From Bradyrhizobium sp. CB82 (lineage in GTDB: Bacteria > Pseudomonadota > Alphaproteobacteria > Rhizobiales > Xanthobacteraceae), in assembly GCF_029714405.1 (NCBI RefSeq), contig NZ_CP121650.1, positions 7,383,001 through 7,447,000 of the forward strand: DNA of 64,000 nt, read 5' to 3'. A program made the translations under genes and the position numbers. Numbering within the stretch: the first letter of the stretch is position 1; each line of letters opens with the position of its first letter. A model generated the notes under the pieces. It was not told where the DNA came from, made no database searches, and saw nothing but the letters and a program-made list of their open reading frames with translations. Below are positions 9,055 through 18,173 of this stretch, piece after piece.

Positions 9055-9510
9055 ATGAAGAAGACGACGATGATCACACTGGCGGCACTTTCGCTTTTGG
9101 CCGCGCCTGCATTCGCCCACGAGCATCACGCCCACGAGACCTTTTCGGCCGGCGAGCCCGGCGATCCCAAGAAACCGGCACGCGTCATCGAGATCGCGCT
9201 GAGCGAGATGGCCTATGAGCCCTCGAACATCACAGTCAGGCGCGGCGAGCAGATCCGCTTCGTGCTGCGCAATGTCGGCAGGGAGGACCACGAATTCCTG
9301 CTTGCCACGCCTAAGGAGAATCTCGCGCATGCCGAGGTGATGAAGAAGCATCCGCACATGGAGCACGACGACCCCAACGGGGTGCGGCTCGCGCCAGGCA
9401 AGACGACCGAGATCGTCTGGAAATTCACCAAGGCCGGCACGTTCGAATTTTCCTGCCTGATTCCTGACCACCGCGACTACGGCATGGTCGGCCACGTCAC
9501 CGTGAAGTGA
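9055..9510 (+). CDS. Periplasmic cupredoxin
   Basis: A 151-residue blue-copper-fold protein with a clear signal peptide (LAALSLLAAPAFA). After a His-rich start (HEHHAHE) come the type 1 copper ligands: a His in GREDHEFLL and the C-x4-H-x4-M loop CLIPDHRDYGM. It likely carries copper or electrons for the upstream oxidase. It is followed three bases later by the CusF-like gene. Confidence 0.92.
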   Translation: MKKTTMITLAALSLLAAPAFAHEHHAHETFSAGEPGDPKKPARVIEIALSEMAYEPSNITVRRGEQIRFVLRNVGREDHEFLLATPKENLAHAEVMKKHPHMEHDDPNGVRLAPGKTTEIVWKFTKAGTFEFSCLIPDHRDYGMVGHVTVK

Positions 9511-9525
9511 GCAATGGAGACTCCC

Positions 9526-9828
9526 ATGCGCAAGATCATCCGTATCGCCGCAGCGTTGGCGCTGAGCACCGGCCTGTCTCTCGGCGCCCTCGCGGCCGAG
9601 GGCGCATCCATCACCGCCGAGGTCAAGAAGATCGACGAGGCCGCCAGCAAGCTCACGCTCAAGCACGGTCCCGCCAAAAGCCTTGGCATGGACGAACCGA
9701 TGACCATGGTCTACCGCGTCAAGGACCCGGCGATGCTGAAGCAGGTGAAGATCGGCGACAAGGTCAGCTTCGAGGCCGAGGAAGCGGCGTCGGGGTATAC
9801 CGTGACCAGGCTCCAGAAGGCCAAGTAG
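9526..9828 (+). CDS. CusF-like periplasmic copper-binding protein
   Basis: A 100-residue exported protein: signal peptide (IAAALALSTGLSLGALA), then an OB-fold CusF domain with EVKKIDEAASKLTLKHGP and the metal site region MDEPMTMVYRVKD (Met residues and the upstream His). CusF chaperones copper in the periplasm. The start at 9526 is preferred because GGAG lies at the right distance; ATG 9514 is also in frame. It is the last gene of the copper locus. Confidence 0.9.
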   Translation: MRKIIRIAAALALSTGLSLGALAAEGASITAEVKKIDEAASKLTLKHGPAKSLGMDEPMTMVYRVKDPAMLKQVKIGDKVSFEAEEAASGYTVTRLQKAK

Positions 9829-9846
9829 GGCGGGCAGTATTTCACT

Positions 9847-9947
9847 CATTCCGGGGCGCGCCTCTTGGCGCGAGCCCGGAAATCCATATCTCCACATCGC
9901 TAGCGGCACGATGGATTCCGGGCTCGCGCTTCGCGCGCCCCGGAATG
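9847..9947. repeat. Intergenic palindromic repeat
   Basis: A long imperfect inverted repeat: cattccggggcgcgc on the left is matched by gcgcgccccggaatg on the right, with inner arms gcgcgagcccggaaatcc and ggattccgggctcgcgc. This looks like the dispersed palindromic elements common between Bradyrhizobium genes. It may also end copper-locus transcripts. Confidence 0.75.
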
Positions 9948-9989
9948 ACGGTCTGAAAAGACCCTGATTCGTACTCTCCGCACCCTCCG

Positions 9990-10004
9990 TTAACCCTTTG
10001 CTAA
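9990..10004. promoter_or_regulatory. Near-consensus CtrA-binding site before flhA
   Basis: TTAA-ccctttg-CTAA, followed by CCAT. This differs by one base from the alphaproteobacterial CtrA motif TTAA-N7-TTAA. It lies about 170 bases before the flhA start, and ctrA is encoded in the same window. Confidence 0.55.
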
Positions 10005-10174
10005 CCATACACCGGGCAAAAATTGCCGGGTGAAGTCGAGTGTCGTCGGCCGCGTAAGACGGGAGATCCCCCGTGGACGCCAGTGCGGTGCCTCACTTTC
10101 GGAACGGCGGCCCATCGGCCGCCGCGCAGACGTTTGGCGCGCGTGGGCGGCAATCGCGCGGGGAGGCAGCAACC

Positions 10175-12316
10175 ATGGTCGACGTCACCGCAGGTCAGGG
10201 CGTGGGCGGCCCGAAGCCAAGCCTCCCCTCCCTTACCGAGATCGGCAACATCCTCAAGCGCGGCGACATCGCGCTGGCGCTCGGCATCCTCACCATCCTG
10301 GTGGTGCTGATCCTGCCGCTGCCCTCGATCGTGCTGGACCTCTTCCTGGCGATCTCGATCACGCTCTCGATCCTGATCCTGATGACTTCGCTGTTCATCC
10401 AGGCGCCGCTCGAATTCTCCGCCTTCCCGACCATCCTGCTGATCTCCACGATGCTCAGGCTGTCGCTCAACATGGCCTCGACCCGTCTGATCCTGTCGCG
10501 CGGGCACGAGGGCACGGACGCCGCGGGCCACGTCATCGAAGCCTTCGGCAGCTTCGTGATGGGCGGCAATTTCGTCATCGGCATCATCGTCTTTGCCATC
10601 CTGATCATCGTCAACTTCGTCGTCATCACCAAGGGTTCGGGCCGCATCGCCGAGGTCGCGGCGCGCTTCCACCTCGACGCCATGCCTGGCAAGCAGATGG
10701 CGATCGACGCTGATCTCTCCGCCGGCCTGATCGACGAGAAGGTCGCCAAGGAGCGCCGCAAGGCGCTGGAAGACGAAAGCGGCTTCTTCGGCGCCATGGA
10801 CGGTGCCTCCAAATTCGTCCGCGGCGACGCCATCGCCGGCCTTTTGATCGTCTTCATCAACGTCGTCGGCGGCATGATCATCGGCGTCGCGCAGCAGGGC
10901 CTGTCCTTCGCCGACGCTGGGCGCAGCTACACGCTGCTGACCGTCGGTGACGGCCTCGTCACGCAGGTGCCGGCGCTGATCGTCTCGACCGCGGCGGGCC
11001 TGCTCGTTTCCAAGGCCGGCGTCTCGGGGGCCGCCGACAAGGCGCTGATGAAGCAGTTCTCGGGCTATCCGCAGGCGCTCGCAATGTCGTCGGCTGTGAT
11101 GCTCGTACTGGCGATCCTGCCGGGCATCCCGACCATTCCCTTCCTTGCGCTCGGCGCGGGCGCCGGCGTGCTGGCCTGGTCGGCGCGCAACCACAAGCGG
11201 ACCACGATCAGGGCGGAGGAAGTCGCCAAGGCCGCGCCCGCCCCGGGAATGCCGGGCGCGCCCGGCGCCGCCGCAGCCGAGGAGCCAATCTCGGCCGCGC
11301 TGAAAATCGACGACCTCAAGATCGAGCTCGGCTATGCGCTGCTGCCGCTGGTCAATGGACCCGACGGCACCGACCGCCTCACCGAGCAGATCAAAGCGCT
11401 GCGCCGCTCGCTCGCCATCGAGATGGGTTTTGTGATGCCGGCCGTCCGCATCCTCGACAACGTCCAGCTCGAGGCCAACACCTACATCATCAAGATCAAG
11501 GAGGTCGACGCCGGTGCCGGCAAGATCTGGCCGAACCAGTTCATGGTGATGGACCCCGCGGGCAACCAGGTGCAGGTGCCCGGCATCCACACGACCGAGC
11601 CGACGTTCGGCCTGCCCGCGACCTGGATCGATGCCAGCCTCAAGGAGGAGGCTTCGCTGAAGGGCTACACCGTCGTCGATGCCGCGACCGTGCTTTCCAC
11701 CCACCTCACCGAGCTGCTCAAGACGAATATGTCCGATCTGCTGTCCTATGGCGAGGTGCAGAAGCTGCTCAAGGAATTGCCGAAGGAGCAGAGCGAGTTG
11801 GTCAAGGACATCGTGCCGGGCCAGGTCACGATCTCCGGCATCCAGCGCGTGCTGCAACTTCTGCTCGCCGAGCGCATCTCGATCCGCGATCTCTCGACCA
11901 TTCTGGAAGGCATCGCCGACTCGCTCGCCTTCTCGCGCAATCCCTCGACCATGGTCGAGCATGTCCGCGCTCGCCTCGCCCGGCAGATTTGCGCGCAGAA
12001 CACCTCGTTCAACGGCTACCTGCCGCTGATCGCGCTGTCGGCGAAGTGGGAGCAGGCCTTCGCCGAATCCATCATCGGCCAGGGCGAGGAGCGCAGCCTC
12101 GCCATGCAGCCCTCCAAACTCTCCGAGTTCATGACCTCTGTGCGCGAGGCGTTCGAGCGCGCCGCCCGCGAGGGAGAGGCGCCGGTACTGGTCACCTCTG
12201 CGGCAATTCGTCCCTTCGTGCGTTCCCTGGTGGAGCGGTTCCGCGCCCAAACCACCGTGCTGTCGCAAGCGGAAATCCATCCGCGGGCGCGGCTGAAAAC
12301 GGTTGGAAGCATCTGA
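10175..12316 (+). CDS. flhA: Flagellar export gate protein FlhA
   Basis: A 713-residue inner-membrane component of the flagellar type III export apparatus. The N-terminal part has about eight membrane helices, with the family signature around PTILLISTMLRLSLNMASTR and the FHIPEP-type cytoplasmic loop (FHLDAMPGKQMAIDADLSAG, about residues 165-185). The C-terminal cytoplasmic domain follows a Pro/Ala linker (PAPGMPGAPGA). The start at ATG 10175 has a ggggagg Shine-Dalgarno. The frame opens 102 bases earlier but without a comparable site. Confidence 0.96.
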   Translation: MVDVTAGQGVGGPKPSLPSLTEIGNILKRGDIALALGILTILVVLILPLPSIVLDLFLAISITLSILILMTSLFIQAPLEFSAFPTILLISTMLRLSLNMASTRLILSRGHEGTDAAGHVIEAFGSFVMGGNFVIGIIVFAILIIVNFVVITKGSGRIAEVAARFHLDAMPGKQMAIDADLSAGLIDEKVAKERRKALEDESGFFGAMDGASKFVRGDAIAGLLIVFINVVGGMIIGVAQQGLSFADAGRSYTLLTVGDGLVTQVPALIVSTAAGLLVSKAGVSGAADKALMKQFSGYPQALAMSSAVMLVLAILPGIPTIPFLALGAGAGVLAWSARNHKRTTIRAEEVAKAAPAPGMPGAPGAAAAEEPISAALKIDDLKIELGYALLPLVNGPDGTDRLTEQIKALRRSLAIEMGFVMPAVRILDNVQLEANTYIIKIKEVDAGAGKIWPNQFMVMDPAGNQVQVPGIHTTEPTFGLPATWIDASLKEEASLKGYTVVDAATVLSTHLTELLKTNMSDLLSYGEVQKLLKELPKEQSELVKDIVPGQVTISGIQRVLQLLLAERISIRDLSTILEGIADSLAFSRNPSTMVEHVRARLARQICAQNTSFNGYLPLIALSAKWEQAFAESIIGQGEERSLAMQPSKLSEFMTSVREAFERAAREGEAPVLVTSAAIRPFVRSLVERFRAQTTVLSQAEIHPRARLKTVGSI

Positions 12317-12619
12317 TTTGCTTCTGATTTGCCCGGGCTTTCGCCTGTGTTTTTTCGCCACAGGCAACTGGTTTTTACAGTTTTAAAGCAACTCACTGAT
12401 TTGGCTCAGGAACTCGCGCCAGAGGGCTTAACAAGCTGAATTTCCTGAATAAATATTCACGATCGGGACTTTTCGATCGCGATTGTTCACGTCTATTCAC
12501 GCCCTTGTGATCGCCCCTTGGGAACAAATCCCCGCATTACTAGGTTGTTGGGCACCGAAGGCATGAACCTCGCCGATGAAGCCGGCGACTACTTCGGTAG
12601 GTGGCGGCAGGAGGCTTCC
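12317..12619. other. Intergenic region after flhA
   Basis: Contains a terminator-like hairpin at about 12341-12363 (gcctgtg ... cacaggc) followed by a T-rich stretch, which could end the flhA transcript. The rest is AT-richer promoter-like DNA before the small membrane-protein gene. No gene is seen. Confidence 0.5.
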
Positions 12620-12820
12620 ATGAACCACTCGATCTACAGCGCGGATCGGTCGACCCATCTCAAGATCGTGGTCGTTGCCCTCGTCGCTGGCATCGCAGTG
12701 GCGGGCCTCGGCGTCACGGCGCGCTCGACTTCTGATGACGGCACGACCCAGACTGCTCGCGTCGTCAAGGCCGGCAAGCCGGTCGCGATCACGAGCTCCA
12801 ACGCTTCATTGGTTCGCTGA
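12620..12820 (+). CDS. Small single-pass membrane protein
   Basis: A 66-residue protein (MNHSIYSADRSTHLKIVVVA...) with one hydrophobic helix, IVVVALVAGIAVAGLGV, at about residues 15-31 and a polar tail. AGGAGG lies eight bases before the ATG. This looks like a short conserved protein of Bradyrhizobium. Function unknown. Confidence 0.7.
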   Translation: MNHSIYSADRSTHLKIVVVALVAGIAVAGLGVTARSTSDDGTTQTARVVKAGKPVAITSSNASLVR

Positions 12821-12918
12821 GGAGATTTGACGGAATTCAAGAATTCACGTGGCTCTTTACCAGCCCCCCAAAGTCGCCATGTGGATATGTAGACGACCCC
12901 AACCCCAAGTCGACTACA

Positions 12919-12947
12919 GAAAGCGCCCGCCCCCCACGGGCGCTTTC
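12919..12947 (+). terminator. Hairpin terminator
   Basis: A perfect 11-bp stem, gaaagcgcccg/cgggcgctttc, with a seven-base C-rich loop, about 100 bases after the small membrane-protein gene. The T-tract after it is weak. Confidence 0.65.
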
Positions 12948-13001
12948 TCATATCTGGGTGATGGTTGTTGAGCAGACGTGGCTGTTGCCAAACTCATCGC
13001 T

Positions 13002-13060
13002 GGATTCCCCGCGGAAAGCGGGGAGTCCAGTACGCCGCGGCCTCTCCGTATCCTCGCATC
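13002..13060. repeat. Dispersed repeat, copy A
   Basis: A small palindrome (ggattccccgcggaaagcgg onward) followed by a core at 13029-13057 (agtacgccgcggcctctcc, then gtatcctcgc). The core is repeated in inverted orientation at 17041-17069 with one mismatch. It is a noncoding family repeat. Confidence 0.85.
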
Positions 13061-13157
13061 GCCACTGGATTTGGATCGTCGGCCCAAGTGCGCAATTGCG
13101 CACAAGGCAGACGATGACGCTGAGAAGGCGGCACGAAACCTGCTACGCCGACGCAGG

Positions 13158-14366
13158 TCATTTCCTCGGCGGTGGCGCCTGCACCGTCGGTGCAGCAACT
13201 GCGAGCAAATCTTCTTTCTTGCCAGTGAGCGGCGGATAGATGCGCTGGTGATTGATGATCTGTTTCGTCGCTTTCGCCGCAGCCCCCGTCGTGCGCACCT
13301 CGCGGTCCCAACCCTCGGTGTAGAGTGCGCCCCAAGAGCCGAGATCGAGCACGGTCACGTACCAGTCGATCCGTAGCGGCAGCAGCGGCCGACCTGTGAG
13401 ATCGGCGATTACGTTGTGGCCGGCGAAGCGGCCCATGGGGCGCGCGAACTGGCAGGACATTACCGTCGGGTGCCGCCCGTCGACCACGCTCGAGGCGACA
13501 TCGCCAGCCGCGAAGACGTGGGCGAGATCAGCGACCCGCATGAAGGGATCGACCAGGATGCGACCCAGGCGGTCCCTCTCGACCGGCAGCGTCACGGCGA
13601 GCGGGCTTGCGCGCATGCCGGCGCACCAGATCACCGTCCGCGTCGGAATGACTTCGCCGGAGCTCAAGCGGATGCCGGCCGCATCGATCGCTTCGACCCG
13701 CACGCCGAGCCGGGTCTCGACATCGAGCGCTGCGAGCGCCTCGTCGATGATAGGATGGGCGTGCTCGCCGATGGTCGCACCGACCACTGGATTCGGATCG
13801 ACCAGGATGATGCGGCCGCCCGCGATGCCGGCCCGCGCGAACCGGTCCGGCATCTCGGCGGCCACCTCGATGCCGGTGAACCCGGCGCCAACCACCACGA
13901 CCGTCGTTCGCCCCGGCGCAAGCGCGCTACGACCGAGCGTCGTCAGATGCTTCTCGAGCCTGATGGCAGCGGCATAATTATCAACATCGAACGCGTGCTC
14001 GGCGAGACCGGGAATATCCGGCCGCAGCACCTCGCTGCCGAGCGCCAGCACCAGCCGGTCATAAGCCACCGCGTCGCGCGCACCGTTCGCCGCGATGGTG
14101 ACGTTGCCTCGTTCGACGTCGATGGCTTCGACGTCACCGAGCCTGTGACCGACACCAACCGGATCGAGAAGCTGCGACAGCGGAAGCGCGACCTTGCTGA
14201 GATCCACCTCGTAATTGCGCACGCGGATGTTGTGATAGGGATTGCGGTCGATGACGAGGATCTCGATGTCGCTGCCGGCCGCACCAATCTCGTCGCGCTT
14301 GCGCGCAGCACCAATGGCGGCCCAAAGCCCCGCAAACCCAGCACCGAGCACAACGACACGCGCCAT
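13158..14366 (-). CDS. NAD(P)/FAD-dependent oxidoreductase (NDH-2-like)
   Basis: A 402-residue flavoprotein of the pyridine nucleotide-disulfide oxidoreductase class 2 group. The N-terminal FAD dinucleotide fold is VVLGAGFAGLWAA and the NAD(P) fold in the middle is VVVVGAGFTGIEVAAEM. The C-terminal FAD motif is HVFAAGDVASS. Such proteins reduce quinones from NADH or act on carotenoid or sulfide substrates. No membrane-anchor helix is evident at the C-terminus. It lies 21 bases after the FGE-fold gene and is probably cotranscribed with it. Confidence 0.88.
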   Translation of the reverse strand: MARVVVLGAGFAGLWAAIGAARKRDEIGAAGSDIEILVIDRNPYHNIRVRNYEVDLSKVALPLSQLLDPVGVGHRLGDVEAIDVERGNVTIAANGARDAVAYDRLVLALGSEVLRPDIPGLAEHAFDVDNYAAAIRLEKHLTTLGRSALAPGRTTVVVVGAGFTGIEVAAEMPDRFARAGIAGGRIILVDPNPVVGATIGEHAHPIIDEALAALDVETRLGVRVEAIDAAGIRLSSGEVIPTRTVIWCAGMRASPLAVTLPVERDRLGRILVDPFMRVADLAHVFAAGDVASSVVDGRHPTVMSCQFARPMGRFAGHNVIADLTGRPLLPLRIDWYVTVLDLGSWGALYTEGWDREVRTTGAAAKATKQIINHQRIYPPLTGKKEDLLAVAAPTVQAPPPRK

Positions 14367-14387
14367 CCCAGTCCTGCTCTGCGCTTC

Positions 14388-15308
14388 CTACGGCCCCAGC
14401 GTCCGCGCCACGCGCACACTCATATAGCTCATCCGGTTCGGCGGCCCAAACCAAAGGCGCGCAGCGGAGCGGCGGGTCTGGAGCGCGCGGCTGAAGGCGC
14501 CGCCGCGCAGGACGTGGCCCTTGCAATCATCCGCGATCCACGCCGAGCCGTCATTCGGCGCACCGACATAGTTGTCGTGCCAGCAATCCTCGACCCAGTC
14601 GTAGACGCCGCCGTGAACCCCAAAGAGTCCGAAGGGATTGGCCGATGGTGGCGTGGTCGCAATCGTAACGATGCCGATATCGGCGACCAGATTGGCGGCC
14701 GCAATGTCGGCGAGATGCGGATCGGCGCCATCGCCCCACCAGAACGCGGTGATCGTGCCTCCGCGCGCGACGTATTCGCGTTCGGCCTCGCTGAGGAGCC
14801 GGTAGGGGCGGCCCGTCAATCGCGACAGCCACTGCACGTAGTGGCTGGCCTCCTGCCAGAGGATGCCGGTCACGGGATCGCGCACGTGCCCGGCCTCGGT
14901 CGGATGAGGACTGCACACTCCTGCCGCCACGCAGGCGCCCCATTCGGCGAGGCTGACGGGCCAACGTCCCGCAGCGAAGCGCTGCACCGTCACCTGATGC
15001 TGCGGCCGCTCGTCCTCGCTGCTACCCATCTCCCTTGCGCTTGCACCCATCATGAAGTTGCCGTCGGGGACGACCACCATCTCGGGGCAATGCGCGCATT
15101 CCCTGAAGCGATCCTTGGGCATGAGCGCCGCCTCCTCGCCACGCGACAGCGGCTTTGACGGACGCATGCCGAGTATCGCTGCGTCAGTGCTCGTCAATGC
15201 TAGGCTGGTCGGAGCCTGCTCAATGGTTTGCGCCGACGCGAGCGGCGAGGAAAGAGCAGACATCAGCAAGGCAAACAGGGCAAACGGCCGGTCGATGAAC
15301 CCGCCCAT
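14388..15308 (-). CDS. Exported formylglycine-generating-enzyme-fold (SUMF1) protein
   Basis: A 306-residue protein with an N-terminal signal peptide (FALFALLMSALSSPLASA), then an FGE-sulfatase domain from about residue 70: MVVVPDGNFMMGAS, WPVSLAEWGACVAAG, YRLLSEAEREYVARGG, GVYDWVEDCW, HVLRGGAFSRA and RSAARLWF. The catalytic cysteine pair of true formylglycine-generating enzymes is not present after GGAF, so sulfatase activation is unlikely. Related proteins act in periplasmic maturation or as structural modules. It is upstream of and probably cotranscribed with the NDH-2-like gene. Confidence 0.85.
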   Translation of the reverse strand: MGGFIDRPFALFALLMSALSSPLASAQTIEQAPTSLALTSTDAAILGMRPSKPLSRGEEAALMPKDRFRECAHCPEMVVVPDGNFMMGASAREMGSSEDERPQHQVTVQRFAAGRWPVSLAEWGACVAAGVCSPHPTEAGHVRDPVTGILWQEASHYVQWLSRLTGRPYRLLSEAEREYVARGGTITAFWWGDGADPHLADIAAANLVADIGIVTIATTPPSANPFGLFGVHGGVYDWVEDCWHDNYVGAPNDGSAWIADDCKGHVLRGGAFSRALQTRRSAARLWFGPPNRMSYMSVRVARTLGP

Positions 15309-15594
15309 GAGACCCTCCCGGCCACGTCAGCGTGACCTTAAAAATGACTTCGCTTCAAAACGTGCTTCGAAAACAGCTAACCCGCCGCGCAATTCGCAAG
15401 CGTCACTCTGCGAAGCCGCCGAGACGCTCTCGTCAATCGGACGATGATGCAAGCTGAATGTTTCAGGCGTGTTTCACGAGGCGCAAAAGCAGCCTCGCAG
15501 CGACATAGGACAGCGACAAAACGCCTCGATTTCGCCCGTGGCGCGCCACCGCGCTCACGCTCAATGCGAAATTGAGCTCGCTGACCCCTGTGCG

Positions 15595-15780
15595 TCAGTC
15601 CAGCCGTTTCAGATCCGGAAAGCGGGCCAGCAGGTCAGCCTTCACTGATCTGAGATCCGCGATCGTAGCTGCCAACTCATCGAGTTGCCGCTGGCCGCTG
15701 GAAATGCCGATCGCAAGGTGCTGATGGTTGTCATCGTCCAGCAGCTCTCGCTCGAGATATTCGTCCGTCCCGTTCCCCAA
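15595..15780 (-). CDS. Short hypothetical protein
   Basis: A 61-codon frame with a possible TTG start (GNGTDEYLERELLDDDNHQH, then a helix LDELAATIADLRSVKADLLA). The acidic, helical composition looks coding, but there is no ATG and no good Shine-Dalgarno. The frame stays open to 15924. It could be a remnant. It lies downstream of the AraC gene on the same strand. Confidence 0.35.
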   Translation of the reverse strand: MGNGTDEYLERELLDDDNHQHLAIGISSGQRQLDELAATIADLRSVKADLLARFPDLKRLD

Positions 15781-15847
15781 CGTAACGGCGGAACGTGAGT
15801 CTTGTGAAATTCCATGCGGGTCTTCCGAAGCAGCGGGATTGGTGCTG

Positions 15848-16807
15848 TCACGCGTCGCGCAGATCCGACGGCGTCGCGCCGAACCGCTTGCGGAAGGCGC
15901 GGTTGAAATAGGACAGATCCGCAAAGCCCGAGGAATGCGCGATGTCGCTGATCTTGCGTGCGCGCGACCGCGGATCCTGCAGCAGCTTTCGCGCCAGCAG
16001 GAGGCGCTGCTCGAGCACGAATTCGGTGAAGGTGGTGTCCGCCTGCTCGAACAGGCGCTGCGCCTGGCGCGGGCTCAGACCCGAGCGTCCGGCGACTTCC
16101 GACAGGCTGAGATCGTTGCGGCCAAGGGCCGCCATCACGTCGGCGCGCATCAGATCGAGCCGTGCGGCAGCGTGGCCGCGGCCGCGGGCAAGCGCTGCGT
16201 GCTCGGCATCGGTGCCGAGCAGCAGGCCGACGAGATCGACCATGTGCTGCGCGGTGAGGCGCTGGCCAACCGCATCGAGATGCGGCGCGTGATTGGCGGC
16301 GAGCGCATGATAGCGCGTGATGGTTTCGGCGACCGCGCCGTCGGAGAGGAGTTGCGAGATCTTCTCCTCGGCGCGCGGATTGATCTCAAGCAGCGCGCGG
16401 CGCGGCATGCGGATAGTAGTGAAACGATCCTGCTCGGTGTGTCCGACGGAGCCGGTGATGCTGAGATCAGCGAGCACCATCTGCGACGGCGCGAGCTCGA
16501 TCGTGTGGCCGTTCTGCTGGACGTGGACGAGACCCGAATGCACCGAGATCAGCACGAGATCGTCGCAGCCGTCGACGAGGCCGCTTTGCGTGCGCGAGAA
16601 CCGCGCGGAGGCGCCTTCGGGAATTGCGAGCACGATGTTGCCGACCAGGCTGACCTGCAGCCTGCAATCGATGCTGTCCCCTTGGCTCGGCACGACGTCG
16701 AGCCCGCACGATCCAAAGGCCCGTTCGCGCCAGTGCTCGAACGCCGGGCCACGCGGCAGCCCCGTATATTGATGAATGAAGATGCCCGGCGTCTTCGCTG
16801 GATCCAT
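15848..16807 (-). CDS. AraC family transcriptional regulator
   Basis: A 319-residue regulator. The N-terminal half is an AraC-binding-like domain (FEHWRERAFGSCGLDVV ... LVLISVHSGLVHVQQNG). The C-terminal half has the paired AraC helix-turn-helix: LSLSEVAGRSGLSPRQAQRLF, then ISDIAHSSGFADLSYFNRAF and RKRFGATPSDLR. The start at ATG 16807 (MDPAKTPG) has aagggg upstream; the open frame to 16987 crosses unlikely sequence. No obvious target is adjacent. Confidence 0.88.
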   Translation of the reverse strand: MDPAKTPGIFIHQYTGLPRGPAFEHWRERAFGSCGLDVVPSQGDSIDCRLQVSLVGNIVLAIPEGASARFSRTQSGLVDGCDDLVLISVHSGLVHVQQNGHTIELAPSQMVLADLSITGSVGHTEQDRFTTIRMPRRALLEINPRAEEKISQLLSDGAVAETITRYHALAANHAPHLDAVGQRLTAQHMVDLVGLLLGTDAEHAALARGRGHAAARLDLMRADVMAALGRNDLSLSEVAGRSGLSPRQAQRLFEQADTTFTEFVLEQRLLLARKLLQDPRSRARKISDIAHSSGFADLSYFNRAFRKRFGATPSDLRDA

Positions 16808-16997
16808 CTGGTTATCTCGCCCCTTCTCTCCGGCACTAACACCGCCGGGACTGCCCAATCGCGCGGATTTGACGCACTGAAACGGCAGGAGGTTCAAATG
16901 GGACGTCAGAGTCCGCTCGGATTGTCGAGATGCGACGGTGAAATGGACCACGGCGACATCGAGGCGGGGGCGAAAGGGACGCGCCACCCCTCGGTGT

Positions 16998-17099
16998 CAT
17001 CGCCCGCGAAAAGCGGGCGATCCAGTATTCCGGAGACAGCGCGAGGATACGGAGAAGCCGCGGCGTACTAGATTCCCCGCCTTCGCGGGGAATGACAGC
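16998..17099. repeat. Dispersed repeat, copy B (inverted relative to copy A)
   Basis: The core 17041-17069 is the reverse complement of 13029-13057 with one mismatch. It is flanked by two small palindromes, tcgcccgcgaaaagcgggcga on the left and ccccgccttcgcgggg on the right. It lies between the AraC and anti-sigma genes. Confidence 0.85.
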
Positions 17100-17131
17100 G
17101 GTGGGTGGGCTAGAACGCCGGATTGGCGCGG

Positions 17132-18103
17132 CTACTTCTTGGCGCCTGCGGGGGCCTGCGGCTGGGACGGCGGCACGGTCTCGATCAGCTTGCCGGAAAA
17201 TACCGGCGGGGATGTCGGCTGGCCGCTGGGCGAGCCGCCGGCGGGCTCGACGGTGACGGCGTAGGTCGCGGCATTGATGACATCGGCATCATAGCCGGCG
17301 AGCACTGGGCGCGCGGTGAAGTCGCCATTGTTGATCACGCCGAGCGAGCGCGGGCGGGGCAGCTTGTCGGAGATCAGCCAGAGCTCAAAGCTTTTGCCCG
17401 GCTCCGGCGTGGCGCCCACTTTACGGACCGTGAAATTCTTGGTCGCGCCGTCGATGGTGAGGATGAAGGCGGGGCCACCGCCCTGTCCCTGCAACAGCGC
17501 GACATATTGCGATGACGGCGTAAGCGGCGCGGCAGGCGTCTTCACCTCGACGGTCTGAATCCGCGGCGCGGGACGCAGCGCCCCAGGCAGCGCATCGGGC
17601 CGCAGGATCTGAAGCGACAGCACCACGAAGAGCGCGGCGGCGAGCGCGCCGACGGCGGACGCGATGCTGCGCCAGCGCTTCACGCGGCCTTCGAGATAGA
17701 TGACATTGGTGTCGTCGACGATCGGCACCTGCGGGATCGTGAAATCCGGCGTATGGACCTGCTGCCCGAATTGCGGCGCGATGTCGGGCGCAGCTTCCGG
17801 CTCGACCGGTGGCTCTGGCACCTCCGGCACCGGAGGCGGCGGCGCCTCAGGCATCGCCTGCGGCTCCTCTGTTGCCCGGGTCGGCCCGATCGCGGCCTTG
17901 ATGTTTTCCCACACGATCGGCCGCGGCTCGACCGAGCCGACCATCTGGTTCAACACGCCCAGCCGCAATTGCCAGGCCTGCACGAGGCCGGCGAACTCAT
18001 TGTCCACCGCCATCATGGTCTCGACCTGCGTGCGCTCGTCGGCATCGAGTGTGCCGAGGGCATATTCCGCGGCGAGCGCGATATGGTCCTCAGTGTAGGC
18101 CAT
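17132..18103 (-). CDS. RskA-type anti-sigma factor
   Basis: A 323-residue membrane protein that should hold the adjacent ECF sigma factor inactive. The N-terminal zinc-finger-like/anti-sigma domain is EDHIALAAEYALGTLDADE. A Pro-rich linker precedes one membrane helix (SAVGALAAALFVVLSLQIL, about residues 150-168) and a periplasmic RskA domain (FILTIDGATKNFTVRKVG, SFELWLISD). The start at ATG 18103 is chosen over an adjacent TTG. It follows the sigma gene by 70 bases. Confidence 0.9.
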   Translation of the reverse strand: MAYTEDHIALAAEYALGTLDADERTQVETMMAVDNEFAGLVQAWQLRLGVLNQMVGSVEPRPIVWENIKAAIGPTRATEEPQAMPEAPPPPVPEVPEPPVEPEAAPDIAPQFGQQVHTPDFTIPQVPIVDDTNVIYLEGRVKRWRSIASAVGALAAALFVVLSLQILRPDALPGALRPAPRIQTVEVKTPAAPLTPSSQYVALLQGQGGGPAFILTIDGATKNFTVRKVGATPEPGKSFELWLISDKLPRPRSLGVINNGDFTARPVLAGYDADVINAATYAVTVEPAGGSPSGQPTSPPVFSGKLIETVPPSQPQAPAGAKK

Positions 18104-18173
18104 CAATGTCCTTCAGCTCTCCCCAATGGGGAGAGGGAGAACGCGGTGCTGGCTTGTACACTCTCACCATCTG

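Noticed and set aside
10001..12367. A 788-codon open frame on the minus strand
   Set aside because: It is the antisense of flhA. High-GC codon bias keeps the complementary frame open; its sequence is low-complexity Asp/Arg/His-rich with no family.
13416..15158. A 580-codon plus-strand frame
   Set aside because: It spans the antisense of two clear genes (NDH-2-like and FGE-fold), so it is a shadow.
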